Below the pieces are notes generated by a model. It saw only the letters and a program-made list of their open reading frames with translations. It searched no databases and was not told where the DNA came from. Positions 7,974 through 16,923 of a stretch of DNA of 64,000 bases are shown here, one piece after another; the first letter of the stretch is position 1, and each line of letters opens with the position of its first letter. This DNA is from Edaphobacter lichenicola (GTDB lineage Bacteria; Acidobacteriota; Terriglobia; Terriglobales; Acidobacteriaceae), in assembly GCF_025264645.1 (NCBI RefSeq), contig NZ_CP073696.1, positions 5,332,001 through 5,396,000 on the forward strand, given 5' to 3'. Made by a program: the position numbers and the translations under genes.

Positions 7974-9089
7974 TCAAGCTCTCTCAGCCTCCAGCAATCG
8001 CCGCTTCCTCTCCACGCCCCACCGATATCCAGTCAACGCTCCACCCTTGCCCACCACCCGATGACACGGCACCGCAATCGCAATCGGATTTGCCCCACAC
8101 GCTCCCGCAACCGCCCGCGAAGCCGTTGGCGCACCCAACTGCAGCGCCACGTCCGAATAGCTTCGCGTCTCTCCTCGCGGAATCGCCTGCAGCGCCTTCC
8201 AAACCCGCTGCTGAAACGCTGTCGCCCGCACGTCCATCGGGAACGTAGCCGCCAGCGGATGCTCTCCAAGCTGGCTCGTCACAAACGCAACCGCGTCCGC
8301 AAGCCAGCCCGTATTTCCCTTGGACACCACCAGCTGCGCCTTAGAAAACTGCTCCCGCAGCCTTGTAACTAACTCTTTATCATCCTTGCCAAATGCAATC
8401 GAGCAGATCCCTCTCTCTGTCATCGCAACCAGCATCCTTCCCAGCGGGCTCGGTGCGGTGCAATAACGGATCAACAGTCCAGCCCCGCCCTCCCGCATCA
8501 CTCTCGGTGTCATCCCCAACGAAGCGGCACTTTTCTCATACAACCTGCTACTCGACCCAAACCCTGCCTCATAAATCGCATCGGTAATCGGTGCTTTCAC
8601 TTTCTTCGGATCTCGCACTTTGGTCTTAAAGCGCTCCAGCCGCGCCTCCTTCGCATACTGGCCTGGGCTTACCCCCAGCACCCGTTTAAACCCACGTAGA
8701 ATCGTCAGCCGACCAACGCCAGTGGCCTTGGCTACATCAGCCAGCCGAGTTCTCTCCTCCGCATGATCTTTCAAGTATTCTGTGACGGCTGCGATGGCCC
8801 CTGCCTGCGGATCTGCCTTGGCCTCAGTCCTCTCCGGCTCACAGCGCTTGCAAGCTCTGTATCCGGCAGCCTCAGCCAGCGCCGGGGTAGGGAAGAACGT
8901 CACATTCTTTCGCGATGGGCGCCGACTCGCGCAGCTCGGTTTGCAATAAACTTTCGTCGACTTCACGGCATAGACAAACTGCCCATCTGCTTTGGTGTCT
9001 CGTCCCAGGACCTGCTGCCACTGTTTTCCAGGAAAATAGCTGGGCACCGCCCCGCCCGCACTCGTCTTCACTGTATCTGTCATCGTCAT
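7974..9089 (-). CDS. ada: Ada-type bifunctional methylated-DNA methyltransferase and regulator
   Basis: A 371-residue Ada homologue that repairs O6-methylguanine and methylphosphotriesters and activates its own regulon. The N-terminal zinc domain has four Cys (C49, C53, C80, C83: VYCKPSC...RACKRC); by homology the first accepts a methyl group from phosphotriesters. An AraC-type helix-turn-helix follows (about 105-190). The C-terminal methyltransferase domain ends with the active-site motif IAVPCHRVVG. All key Cys are present, so both repair activities are expected. The ATG at 9087-9089 has GGGAGGA upstream; a second in-frame ATG lies two codons later. No alkA gene is adjacent. Confidence 0.95.
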   Translation of the reverse strand: MTMTDTVKTSAGGAVPSYFPGKQWQQVLGRDTKADGQFVYAVKSTKVYCKPSCASRRPSRKNVTFFPTPALAEAAGYRACKRCEPERTEAKADPQAGAIAAVTEYLKDHAEERTRLADVAKATGVGRLTILRGFKRVLGVSPGQYAKEARLERFKTKVRDPKKVKAPITDAIYEAGFGSSSRLYEKSAASLGMTPRVMREGGAGLLIRYCTAPSPLGRMLVAMTERGICSIAFGKDDKELVTRLREQFSKAQLVVSKGNTGWLADAVAFVTSQLGEHPLAATFPMDVRATAFQQRVWKALQAIPRGETRSYSDVALQLGAPTASRAVAGACGANPIAIAVPCHRVVGKGGALTGYRWGVERKRRLLEAERA

Positions 9090-9204
9090 TCCAGTATCCT
9101 CCCATCGCCCGTATTTCGGCGCACTCCGATTCGTTCACTCAAACTTCAAGCAGAATTTACCTCGCATCTTTCTCCCAAACTCATTTGCGAGCTAAACTGA
9201 GCCG

Positions 9205-9714
9205 ATGCGGAGCCCCATTGCGATCCTTACTCTCTCAACGTTGAGTTTTTGTCTTGCCTCTATCGCAATAGCCCAAACTCAAACCGAGCCACCATCGACG
9301 CAACACCCCATCCTCACCGTTGCCGGCAAAGGAATCCAAATCTACATCTGTCAGCAAGGTCCCTCCGGACCGGAGTGGGTGTTTCAGGCTCCTGAAGCAA
9401 ACCTCATCGATGCCTCCGGCAATCCTGCTGGCACACACAGCGCTGGTCCCGCCTGGAACTCGAAAGATGGCAGCTCCGTCAAAGGCGTTGTACTTGTGAA
9501 AGCCGCCTCATCGGATCCCAACTCCATCCCTTGGCTCCTCCTGAGGGCGTCAGGCGCTTCTGGAACTGGCATCATGACCAAAGTTGAGTTCATCCGCCGC
9601 TCCGACACTCACGGGGGGGTAGCTCCTGCCAGCGGTTGCGATGCTCAGCACGTCAATACCAGCGCTCGCGTTCCCTACACGGCAACCTACACCTTTTACT
9701 CCACGAAGCCCTGA
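9205..9714 (+). CDS. Secreted DUF3455 protein
   Basis: A 169-residue exported protein: a signal peptide over the first 23 residues (ending SIAIAQ) and one DUF3455 domain with its marks YICQQGPSGPEWVFQAPEAN, THSAGPAW, DGSSVKG and YTATYTFY. DUF3455 proteins occur in many bacteria and in fungi and have no established function. The ATG follows GAGCCG and is the only sensible start. The 3' end overlaps the convergent transglutaminase-like gene by 19 bp, so the two transcripts overlap tail to tail. Confidence 0.85.
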   Translation: MRSPIAILTLSTLSFCLASIAIAQTQTEPPSTQHPILTVAGKGIQIYICQQGPSGPEWVFQAPEANLIDASGNPAGTHSAGPAWNSKDGSSVKGVVLVKAASSDPNSIPWLLLRASGASGTGIMTKVEFIRRSDTHGGVAPASGCDAQHVNTSARVPYTATYTFYSTKP

Positions 9715-10625
9715 ATCGCGCCAGCCGAACTCCTGTTCGCGGATGTCACTACGGCTGCCTGCGGTACGGTTCCTGGCAGACTCGGAACCGTTGTCCCATC
9801 TTCCAGTACCTCATAGCTGTCGACATAGAAGTTCGTCAAAACCGCATTCCCGAACGAAGTTGTTAACGCAACGTCTGCCGCATCTCGCCCCGTCGCCATC
9901 AGTATGCGACCAATACGCGGTTCATTATGTCGTGCATCCATCGTCATCCAGCGCCCGTCGAGAAACACCTCATACCAGGCGCTGAAGTCGCCTGCACCAC
10001 TGTATGGAGCGCGAATATCTCCCAGATAGCCAGTTACATACCGCGCCGGAATATTCTGACACCGCGACAACGTGATCGCGAGATGCTGATAGTCCCGGCA
10101 CACTCCAACTCGCTCCGCAAAGACGTCCAATGCCGTCTTAGTGGATCTTGCTGTCATGTAGTTGAACGTTACCTTCTGATGCACCCAATCCCGAATCGCC
10201 GAAGCCTTCGTCCAGCCCGGCGTCATGTGGCCAAACAGATCCTGCGAGATCGGTCCGAAGTGGTCCACCTCGCAATACCGGCTCGCTAGCAAAAATTGAA
10301 GCACCTCCGACGGCAACTTCTCCACAGGAGCCTGCTGCGCATGCGCGTTGATAGGATCCGGTGTCACCTCCATCTCAACGACGCTGTTTCCGCTCAGCCG
10401 AACAGCCCCGAAGGGAGCCATAAACCGGGTACAGCGATTTCCAAACACGTCGTAGTACTCGGACACCGGAATGTCGGTCTTCGTTTCGCAATCGATGCGT
10501 TCGACCTTCAGATCATTGCCTGCCTTCACCTGAGAATCAAGTGACGGGTGTAGATGCAGCATCGCCATCATCGGCGTGGGCATGGAGAGATTAAATTGAA
10601 TATCGTATTCAGACTTAACAAGCAT
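9696..10625 (-). CDS. Transglutaminase-like cysteine protease family protein
   Basis: A 309-residue cytosolic protein with an N-terminal beta domain of the kind paired with bacterial transglutaminase-like enzymes, then a transglutaminase core from about residue 140. The presumed nucleophile is C176 in GVCRDYQHL and the Asp is D230 in MTMDARHN. The position that usually carries the catalytic His reads DFSAWYEVF, with Ser215 where DFHAW is common; some relatives appear to share this Ser, so it may be a subfamily feature. Function is unknown; relatives occur beside circularly permuted ATP-grasp genes, which are absent here. The reading frame is intact. Confidence 0.85.
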   Translation of the reverse strand: MLVKSEYDIQFNLSMPTPMMAMLHLHPSLDSQVKAGNDLKVERIDCETKTDIPVSEYYDVFGNRCTRFMAPFGAVRLSGNSVVEMEVTPDPINAHAQQAPVEKLPSEVLQFLLASRYCEVDHFGPISQDLFGHMTPGWTKASAIRDWVHQKVTFNYMTARSTKTALDVFAERVGVCRDYQHLAITLSRCQNIPARYVTGYLGDIRAPYSGAGDFSAWYEVFLDGRWMTMDARHNEPRIGRILMATGRDAADVALTTSFGNAVLTNFYVDSYEVLEDGTTVPSLPGTVPQAAVVTSANRSSAGAIQGFVE

Positions 10626-10722
10626 CGAAACCCTCTTCTTTATTGGGGTTGGTACTAAATAAGATGCAATTAAGCTGTAGCTAGCAGTCTAACCCCGATT
10701 TTTGGGTAGCGGCCGACAATAA

Positions 10723-10752
10723 AGATGGGCAGACCCGAAGGTCTGCCCATCT
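10723..10752. terminator. metK terminator
   Basis: AGATGGGCAGACC (10723-10735), a CGAA tetraloop, and GGTCTGCCCATCT (10740-10752): a perfect 13-bp stem about 20 bp beyond the metK stop. Confidence 0.85.
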
Positions 10753-10772
10753 CCCGATTCAATTGAAAAGAA

Positions 10773-11945
10773 TTACTTGGACGCGCTCTGCTTAACTCCG
10801 GCCTGCTCCGCGAGAGCAGCAGCCTTGTCGGTCTTCTCCCACGTAAAACCATCTCCCTTGCGACCAAAGTGGCCATACGCCGCCGTTGCTTTGAAGATCG
10901 GCTTGCGCAGATCGAGACCCTCAATGATGCCCTTTGGCGTCAGCGAGAAGTTCTTTCTTACCAGGTCCTCAAGCTTGGACTCGTCTACCTTGCCCGTTCC
11001 AAAGGTATCTACCAGCACGCTCACAGGCTCGGCAACACCAATCGCGTAGGCCAACTGGACCTCGCAACGGTCCGCCAAGCCAGCCGCGACGATGTTCTTC
11101 GCCACATACCGCGCCATGTAGGCCGCCGAGCGGTCCACCTTGGTCGCATCCTTGCCGCTGAACGCTCCGCCGCCATGCCGGCCCATGCCGCCATACGTAT
11201 CGACGATGATCTTCCGACCCGTCAAACCCGTATCGCCCATCGGTCCGCCGACCACAAATCGTCCCGTAGGATTGATATGGTATTTCGTGTCATGATCCAG
11301 CAGTTCCGCCGGAATTACAGCCTGAATGACGTTCTTCAGGATGTCGGCACGCAACTCATCATTTCCGACATTCTCGGCGTGCTGGGTCGAAATCACGACC
11401 GCATCCACCCGCTTAGGCTTGTGATTTGCGTCGTACTCTACGGTCACCTGGCTCTTGCCATCAGGCCGTAGGTACGCCATTAGTCCATTCTTGCGAACCT
11501 CGCTCAGCTTGTGCGCCAGTTTGTGCGCCAGCGAGATCGGTGTCGGCATCAACTCTGGCGTCTCGTTCGTCGCGTAGCCAAACATCATGCCCTGGTCGCC
11601 CGCTCCGCCCGTGTCCACGCCCATGGCGATATCCCCGGACTGTTTATTGATGGTCGAGATCACCGCGCACGTATTCGAATCGAACCCATACAGCGCATTG
11701 TCATACCCGATCGCTGCAACGGTCCCGCGCACAAGGCTCTGGAAGTCCACGTAGGCCTTCGTCGTAATCTCCCCGGCGATGACCACAAGGCCAGTGCAGG
11801 TCAGCGTCTCGCACGCCACGCGGCTATAAGGGTCCTGCGCCAGGCAGGCATCCAGAATGGCATCGGAGATCTGATCGGCAATCTTGTCGGGGTGCCCTTC
11901 GGTTACAGATTCACTGGTAAACAGAAAACGGTCGCGTGTCGCCAA
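10773..11945 (-). CDS. metK: S-adenosylmethionine synthetase
   Basis: MetK makes SAM from methionine and ATP in the cytosol. The 390-residue protein is full length with the family marks FTSESVTEGHPDKIADQISD near the N-terminus, GAGDQGMMFGYA, GRFVVGGPMGDTGLTGRKI and GGGAFSGKD (phosphate-binding loop). The start is TTG at 11943-11945 with a strong GGAGGA six bases upstream (11952-11957); no in-frame ATG fits the conserved N-terminus. The predicted 5' leader is about 55 nt and carries a hairpin whose loop is complementary to the ribosome-binding site, suggesting translational control. With ahcY it covers the SAM cycle. Confidence 0.97.
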   Translation of the reverse strand: MATRDRFLFTSESVTEGHPDKIADQISDAILDACLAQDPYSRVACETLTCTGLVVIAGEITTKAYVDFQSLVRGTVAAIGYDNALYGFDSNTCAVISTINKQSGDIAMGVDTGGAGDQGMMFGYATNETPELMPTPISLAHKLAHKLSEVRKNGLMAYLRPDGKSQVTVEYDANHKPKRVDAVVISTQHAENVGNDELRADILKNVIQAVIPAELLDHDTKYHINPTGRFVVGGPMGDTGLTGRKIIVDTYGGMGRHGGGAFSGKDATKVDRSAAYMARYVAKNIVAAGLADRCEVQLAYAIGVAEPVSVLVDTFGTGKVDESKLEDLVRKNFSLTPKGIIEGLDLRKPIFKATAAYGHFGRKGDGFTWEKTDKAAALAEQAGVKQSASK

Positions 11946-11959
11946 AAGATATCCTCCAA

Positions 11960-11989
11960 AGCATTCTGACAGGTGGAGCCTGTCCTGCT
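11960..11989 (-). promoter_or_regulatory. Hairpin in the metK leader (candidate RNA element)
   Basis: In the minus-strand RNA, GACAGG pairs with CCTGTC (11968-11984) around the loop CTCCA. AGCA (11986-11989) and TGCT (11960-11963) can extend it across an internal loop. The loop CTCCA is complementary to TGGAG in the metK ribosome-binding region just downstream (11954-11958). It resembles no SAM riboswitch consensus that I know. Confidence 0.4.
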
Positions 11990-12002
11990 AAATAGCTTCT
12001 CC

Positions 12003-12032
12003 ATTTTACGCAGGATGTCATCCCGTTGCCAA
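12003..12032 (-). promoter_or_regulatory. metK promoter
   Basis: TTGGCA (12027-12032), 18-bp spacer, TAAAAT (12003-12008) on the minus strand. The predicted start is near 11996-11998. Confidence 0.55.
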
Positions 12033-12248
12033 AGTTCGGCAGCCATCCGAGTCACTCGGCTTCCGAAACGCTGAATCTTGCAGCGAACGGCAACGCCTTG
12101 AATTGGTGTCTCCGGCAATCCTTTATTCCGAGCCCAAGGCCTTAATCCTCCATAAACTTATGAAAATAAAGTGCTGGAAGACGCTTCGTTGTGATTGTTT
12201 CCTTTGTTGAAGGTTCAACATCCTTGATACGAACGAGATCCTTGGCTT

Positions 12249-12668
12249 CTATGGAAGCAAATGACCGTGCAAGGCGAACTTCCAGACCACCCAGCCTAGA
12301 ACGCCCAGAGAGGTAAGCATTCCTGCGACGCCCATCCACCGCATCCCAGACTTAGACTCGCTGCCACCCCTGTTCCTCCGCACATTTTCTGCAAATTCGG
12401 TCCAGTCAGCCACTTCTGGGCCGGTCGCGCCGCTCTCTTGTAAACTTTTCTCAAAGCGCTCTATCCAGGGACCCTCCTCCAGGTCTAAAGCGGCGAGATA
12501 ACTCCGGACGATTCCCTTTCGAAACACGCCCCCGGGCAGCGCACCATACTCGCCCGCTTCTAGCGCAAGGAGATGACGAGACGAAACCTTCGTCTCCTCG
12601 CAGATCCTCTCAATAGAGACCTGACGCCGTTCTCGCTCCCATCGCAGTTCGTCGCAGAATCGTTCCAT
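12249..12668 (-). CDS. RodZ-like helix-turn-helix membrane protein
   Basis: A 139-residue protein with an N-terminal helix-turn-helix of the RodZ type (about 1-65: LRWERERRQVSIERICEETK, then YGALPGGVFRKGIVRSYLAAL), a charged linker, and one membrane segment near the C-terminus (about 112-131). RodZ links MreB to the cell-wall elongation machinery; this protein lacks the long periplasmic domain of full RodZ, so only the cytoplasmic half and anchor are kept. Start: ATG at 12666-12668 with GGAG closely upstream. A minus-strand promoter lies about 60 bp further up. Role in cell shape is inferred from the fold only. Confidence 0.7.
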   Translation of the reverse strand: MERFCDELRWERERRQVSIERICEETKVSSRHLLALEAGEYGALPGGVFRKGIVRSYLAALDLEEGPWIERFEKSLQESGATGPEVADWTEFAENVRRNRGGSESKSGMRWMGVAGMLTSLGVLGWVVWKFALHGHLLP

Positions 12669-13034
12669 TGGCTCCGGTCACCCATCGGCACGGACCAACA
12701 GTCCGCTGCACGCCAGCTTGAATCGAAGGATAGAACGTCTGAATTATCAAAGTCAAAGCCACTTTTGGGTAATGTCTCTGTACCCAGATAGGAACCAGAT
12801 TGATTACGCATGGGGCAGGGAAGGATTGCCCAAAGGTCTCGTCGAATCTTCCCAAAGACGTCCGTTATACTTTCGTAGGAGATCGCTCCACAATACGGAC
12901 GGGCCTCCCAAACGCTGACTCTCGCGGATTCTCGTCGTGAGATATTGCTTGAGAAATAACTGACTACTCTGTCTAGCACCATACGTAACGTCAACCGGTA
13001 GTTGAACTGGTTCCATCTGTAGCAAAGACAACGA
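12669..13034. other. Divergent intergenic region
   Basis: This 366-bp region separates the RodZ-like gene and the polymerase-like gene. The first part holds the promoter listed at 12727-12756. I see no convincing coding sequence, tRNA or repeat in the rest, and no plus-strand promoter that I would defend. Confidence 0.4.
12727..12756 (-). promoter_or_regulatory. Promoter of the RodZ-like gene
   Basis: TTGACT (12751-12756), 18-bp spacer, TATCCT (12727-12732) on the minus strand, about 60 bp from the start codon. Confidence 0.5.
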
Positions 13035-14543
13035 ATGCGCCTTCCTTTTCCGGAAAAACTTCCGCTAGTACCAGTCTTTTATTTTGCGGTAATCCTCTGC
13101 GCCATCCAGCAGCTTCAGGGAACCAACTCCACTTTCTCTCTCTTATCCTTCTTCTACATCCTCGCCGCAGCCATAGCCTTCAACATTGCGGGCGGCTTCA
13201 CCCGTACAACGGGATCGTTCATCTTTTTCAACTCCATCCTCGGGGCCATCCTTGGCCTATGCGTGAAGGCCTATCTCGGCGAATCTGCGGACTCCAATCT
13301 GCAGTCTCCCATTTTGACCATGTCCGTTTATCTCTTCGGCATGTGCATGATGATGCTTGCCGCCTATCTTAGCCGGAAGGTGGTTCCCAGGCAGGCCCTT
13401 CTCGGAAAAATGGTCACCGACGCCAACATGCAGACAGCAACCGTCGGCAGTATGGTCATAGGGGTTCTCATCACCTTTGCCGGCTACGTCCTGCCTAATG
13501 GTAACGGCACAGTTTTCAGCGCCCTCAATCAACTCAATCGCTTTGTACCGCTAGCGATCTTTCTAGGCGTTCTCAATACGATCCGCCGCAGCGGAGGAAC
13601 TCGCAGTACCAATCTTCCAGTCCTGATCTCCGGCGCGTTCCTGGTGACGAACGGAATTCTTGGATACTCCAAAGAGACCATGATCGCGCCATTCGTATGT
13701 TGGCTACTGGCCGCAGCCTCGCAGCGTTTCAACATGTCCCGTTCGCAACTGGTCGGCGGCGCGATCGTTACATTCTTAATTTTTTATTACCTCGTTCCCT
13801 ATTCACAGTACGGAAGGGTATTCAAAGAGGAGAGCGGTGCGGTGAACATTCAAACATCGCTCTCCCTCCTGACCAACATTGGAGAGGTTCGTAAGGATTA
13901 TTTCGAGTCTGCGCAGGACGCCACGGATGAGCGAATTCAGGGCTGGTTTGATAATCCGGAAGGCTTCTTTGATCGTCTTCAAATGGTCTCCATTGATGAT
14001 GCAATCATCAATCACACCAAGCTATTTGGCACCTTTGGCGGTTACCCTGTTATCCAAAGCTTTGAGAATGTCGTCCCGCACTTCATATGGCCCAATAAGC
14101 CGGCGCTCCTATCCGGAAACGTGTACGCCCATGAGGTCGGTCTGTTGGCTGAGGGGGACGAAAGTACCGGCGTCTCTTTCTCGTCTACTGCTATTGCCTA
14201 TCACCTCTTGGGATGGTTTGGTGTTTTCTTGCTAGCGCCTGCCTTGTGGTTTCTCCTCTTCACCGTCTTCGATTCACTCTGCGGAGATACCCGCAAGTCT
14301 CCATGGGGTCTCATCGTCCTTGTGCTCTACAGCCATGCGGCGCCGGAAGGCGACATCAACCACATCATCTATATGATCTTTTTCTCCGCATTCGGCGTGA
14401 TTTTTGCTGCAGTTATCGGTGCATATGTCACACCAATCGTTGGAACGTTCTTAATCGGTCCTGAAGGCATCATGTTGCGGACGGCCCCGCGCATTCGAAG
14501 CGTTCCCAGACCGCGACTCGTCGAGGAACCGTCCGAAGGTTGA
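13035..14543 (+). CDS. O-antigen/EPS polymerase-like (Wzy-type) membrane protein
   Basis: A 502-residue integral membrane protein with about ten to twelve hydrophobic segments and a large soluble loop in the second half (about 265-365) containing VVPHFIWPNKP. That motif and topology are typical of Wzy/EpsG-type oligosaccharide repeat-unit polymerases, which join lipid-linked repeat units on the outer face of the cytoplasmic membrane. Sequence conservation in this class is low, so this rests on topology and the motif. It opens a run of surface-glycan genes. The ATG at 13035 has no clear ribosome-binding site. O-antigen ligase is the main alternative. Confidence 0.6.
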   Translation: MRLPFPEKLPLVPVFYFAVILCAIQQLQGTNSTFSLLSFFYILAAAIAFNIAGGFTRTTGSFIFFNSILGAILGLCVKAYLGESADSNLQSPILTMSVYLFGMCMMMLAAYLSRKVVPRQALLGKMVTDANMQTATVGSMVIGVLITFAGYVLPNGNGTVFSALNQLNRFVPLAIFLGVLNTIRRSGGTRSTNLPVLISGAFLVTNGILGYSKETMIAPFVCWLLAAASQRFNMSRSQLVGGAIVTFLIFYYLVPYSQYGRVFKEESGAVNIQTSLSLLTNIGEVRKDYFESAQDATDERIQGWFDNPEGFFDRLQMVSIDDAIINHTKLFGTFGGYPVIQSFENVVPHFIWPNKPALLSGNVYAHEVGLLAEGDESTGVSFSSTAIAYHLLGWFGVFLLAPALWFLLFTVFDSLCGDTRKSPWGLIVLVLYSHAAPEGDINHIIYMIFFSAFGVIFAAVIGAYVTPIVGTFLIGPEGIMLRTAPRIRSVPRPRLVEEPSEG

Positions 14544-14667
14544 CGAGCTGGAGTGCCTCACCGCAACATAAAACCGCACCACAAGCCCCAATTTACTGAC
14601 GTCAGTGATCCATCGAGCTCAACGGCCAGTACGGTTTTTGTACCCTGTCCCATACACTGGATACAGC

Positions 14668-15759
14668 ATGAACAAACTGGTAGTCGGCAATCTCGTCCAT
14701 CGTCCCCTGCGCTCTCTTATCAGCTGCCTCGCCATCGCCATCGAAGTCATCATGATCCTGTCCATCACTGCCATCCTCATGGGCAAGCTCGACGGTTTCA
14801 AGACTCGTCAAAACGGCATTGGCATGGACATGTTCGTCCGCCCCAGCACTATCAATAACTTCATTGGGATGAGTCCTGCCGGTGCCTCCATCAAGGTAGC
14901 CGACATCATCGCTCAGGTACCCCACGTCGTCGTCTCCGCCCCGGTCAACGTCCAGATCACCAGCTCGCTCGACAGCATCTACGGCATCGACTATAAGACC
15001 TTCAACGGTCTACTGCCCTTTACCTTCATCTCCGGTGGGCCCTTCCAACATCCCTTCGACATCATCCTCGACGACTATGCAGCGGCAGGCAAAAAAGTCG
15101 GCGACACCATTACAGTTCTCAATCATCCCTTCCGTATCTGCGGCATCGTCGAGCACGGCAAAGGTGGACGCAAGTTCCTGCCCATCGAAACCATGGGACA
15201 GATCACAGGAACTGAGGGCAAGGCGACGATGTTCTATCTCAGAACAGAAGATCAGCCTAAATATCAGGACGAGGTCCGCAAGGCTATCCTCGCAATCCCT
15301 GGCATGAGTGACTACAACGTAGCCACTGCCGAAGAATATTTGTCCTCCATCTCGCCCGATCGACTTCCGGGCTTCAACATTGGCCTCCGCGTTGTCATCG
15401 GGATCGCCGTCATCATCGGATTCCTCGTCATATTTCAATCGATGTACACGGCTGTCATGGAGCGCACCCGCGAGATCGGCATTCTGAAATCCATGGGTGC
15501 CTCGCGCGCCTACATCGTCGGAATTGTTCTCCGCGAGACCGGCGTACTTGCCGCGGTCGGCATTGCCGCGGGTGTCATCGCCAGCTTCGCCCTCAGTGCT
15601 GCGTTGGAGGCGCGCTTTCCAACGCTGGACTTCGTCATCAACGTGCCGTACGTCTGGAAAGCCATCCTGATCGCCTTCGTCGGAGCTCTTCTTGGCGCAC
15701 TGTACCCGGCACTCAAGGCCGCCAGCAAAGACCCCATCGACGCCCTCTCATACGAATAG
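14668..15759 (+). CDS. FtsX/MacB-type ABC transporter permease
   Basis: A 363-residue permease with the MacB/FtsX layout: one N-terminal membrane segment (about 17-40), a periplasmic domain of about 190 residues (MacB_PCD-like), and three C-terminal membrane segments (about 245-350) with the conserved MERTREIGILKSMGASRAYI coupling region. Such permeases need a separate ATPase; none is encoded beside it, so it must use one from elsewhere or be part of a split locus. Start: ATG at 14668, which puts the membrane segment at the right distance. The stop lies six bases from that of the convergent next gene. Confidence 0.82.
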   Translation: MNKLVVGNLVHRPLRSLISCLAIAIEVIMILSITAILMGKLDGFKTRQNGIGMDMFVRPSTINNFIGMSPAGASIKVADIIAQVPHVVVSAPVNVQITSSLDSIYGIDYKTFNGLLPFTFISGGPFQHPFDIILDDYAAAGKKVGDTITVLNHPFRICGIVEHGKGGRKFLPIETMGQITGTEGKATMFYLRTEDQPKYQDEVRKAILAIPGMSDYNVATAEEYLSSISPDRLPGFNIGLRVVIGIAVIIGFLVIFQSMYTAVMERTREIGILKSMGASRAYIVGIVLRETGVLAAVGIAAGVIASFALSAALEARFPTLDFVINVPYVWKAILIAFVGALLGALYPALKAASKDPIDALSYE

Positions 15760-15765
15760 CAAGAC

Positions 15766-16794
15766 TCAGGCAGAGACTGGGTCTTGCTCAATTCCACCGC
15801 GCTCCGGCAAGAATCGCTGCATCGCAAGCTCTACTGTCAGCGGCACGAGCGCCAGCGCGAACGGCAGGAAGATCCGAACCTCTTTGATCCTGCCGACCAG
15901 CAGCCATATCCCCATGAAGATCACCGCTCCGGCGAACACTGCCGCGTCAGCCGAATCCACCCGGTAGCGCCGTCGCATCAGCGTCACCGCAGTCCATCCA
16001 AGCGGCACCAGAAAAAGAAAAAAAGGCAGTTGCGTCGACGGCGCCTGCAGATTCAGGAACAGCTGCAACACCGGCGTTTCGCCATAGCTGGCGTGCGGAA
16101 AGACGCGTCGCATCAGGTCGTACTGGATTCCTCCCGCTAACGCCATTGCAACCAGGCTAGTCCCAGCCTGTAGTCCTCGTCCCAGCGCAAAGCCGCTCCC
16201 CAAACGTGTAAGGCAAACCAGCAAAATCCCGGCATGCAGCGCCACTGCAACGTCGGCGCGGACATAACCTTGCGCTACTGCGAGCAGCAGCATTCCACCG
16301 ATAGCCGCCACCGCTACCGCTGAACGCGACAAAGGTAATCGCACCGTCAAAAGCATCAGCGCCATCGCGACTATTGCCGCTGTCGGCAGTGTCTCCGGCC
16401 GCTGATACCAGATCACCCAGCCAAGATAAAACTGAATCAGAATCAGAAAGCAGGCTGCCCCAAACCACTGAGCGGTCAGTCTAGCGCTCCGATACACCAT
16501 CGAACGCCTGAAGACCCAGAACAGCACAAACACCGCAGTCAATCCAGAGAGCACATCCAACACAGTCAGCACATGCCCCAGCGCGAGATGACCATGGCGA
16601 GCCAGAAAGTAAGCTGAGTCAACCACGCCGATTCGATATTGGGCGGGCGCATTGGCCGTTCCCGCCACCACATCCATCAATGCGTTTGGATTCTGACGAA
16701 ACTCCCGCCCATACTCCCGCGAGTCCAATACCCCAACCGATAAAACCATGATACATAGCAGAATGCTTGCTACTCTTCCCGGCCCCTGCTTCAT
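15766..16794 (-). CDS. Multi-pass membrane protein, unknown function
   Basis: A 342-residue protein (ATG at 16792-16794; an in-frame upstream start would add 18 residues) with about nine hydrophobic segments, an extracytoplasmic loop after the first (SREYGREFRQNPNALMDVV) and a Glu-Arg-rich tail. No catalytic motif stands out. It sits among glycan-assembly genes, so a role in transport or modification of surface polymer is conceivable, but I recognise no family. It converges on the permease gene and diverges from the GT-C gene at 16924, with a 129-bp shared upstream region. Confidence 0.6.
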   Translation of the reverse strand: MKQGPGRVASILLCIMVLSVGVLDSREYGREFRQNPNALMDVVAGTANAPAQYRIGVVDSAYFLARHGHLALGHVLTVLDVLSGLTAVFVLFWVFRRSMVYRSARLTAQWFGAACFLILIQFYLGWVIWYQRPETLPTAAIVAMALMLLTVRLPLSRSAVAVAAIGGMLLLAVAQGYVRADVAVALHAGILLVCLTRLGSGFALGRGLQAGTSLVAMALAGGIQYDLMRRVFPHASYGETPVLQLFLNLQAPSTQLPFFLFLVPLGWTAVTLMRRRYRVDSADAAVFAGAVIFMGIWLLVGRIKEVRIFLPFALALVPLTVELAMQRFLPERGGIEQDPVSA

Positions 16795-16923
16795 CGGCTT
16801 TCGTCCCGCCTCCCGCTGCAAAGAATAGCATCGACGGCGCGTCTGCAATTCTTTGCGCCTTCGATATTATTTCTGTAATACCCTGAACTCTTACTGCAGA
16901 CCTGCGTTTAACCGTCCGTACAC

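Noticed and set aside
8688..8699. GTTTAAAC, a HutC-like motif match inside the ada gene
   Set aside because: It lies within coding sequence far from any promoter; an eight-base degenerate motif is expected by chance.
5780..12000. SAM or SAH riboswitch upstream of ahcY or metK
   Set aside because: I read both upstream regions on the minus strand and found no match to the SAM-I, SAM-II, SAM-IV or SAH consensus cores. The metK hairpin is reported only as an unclassified element.
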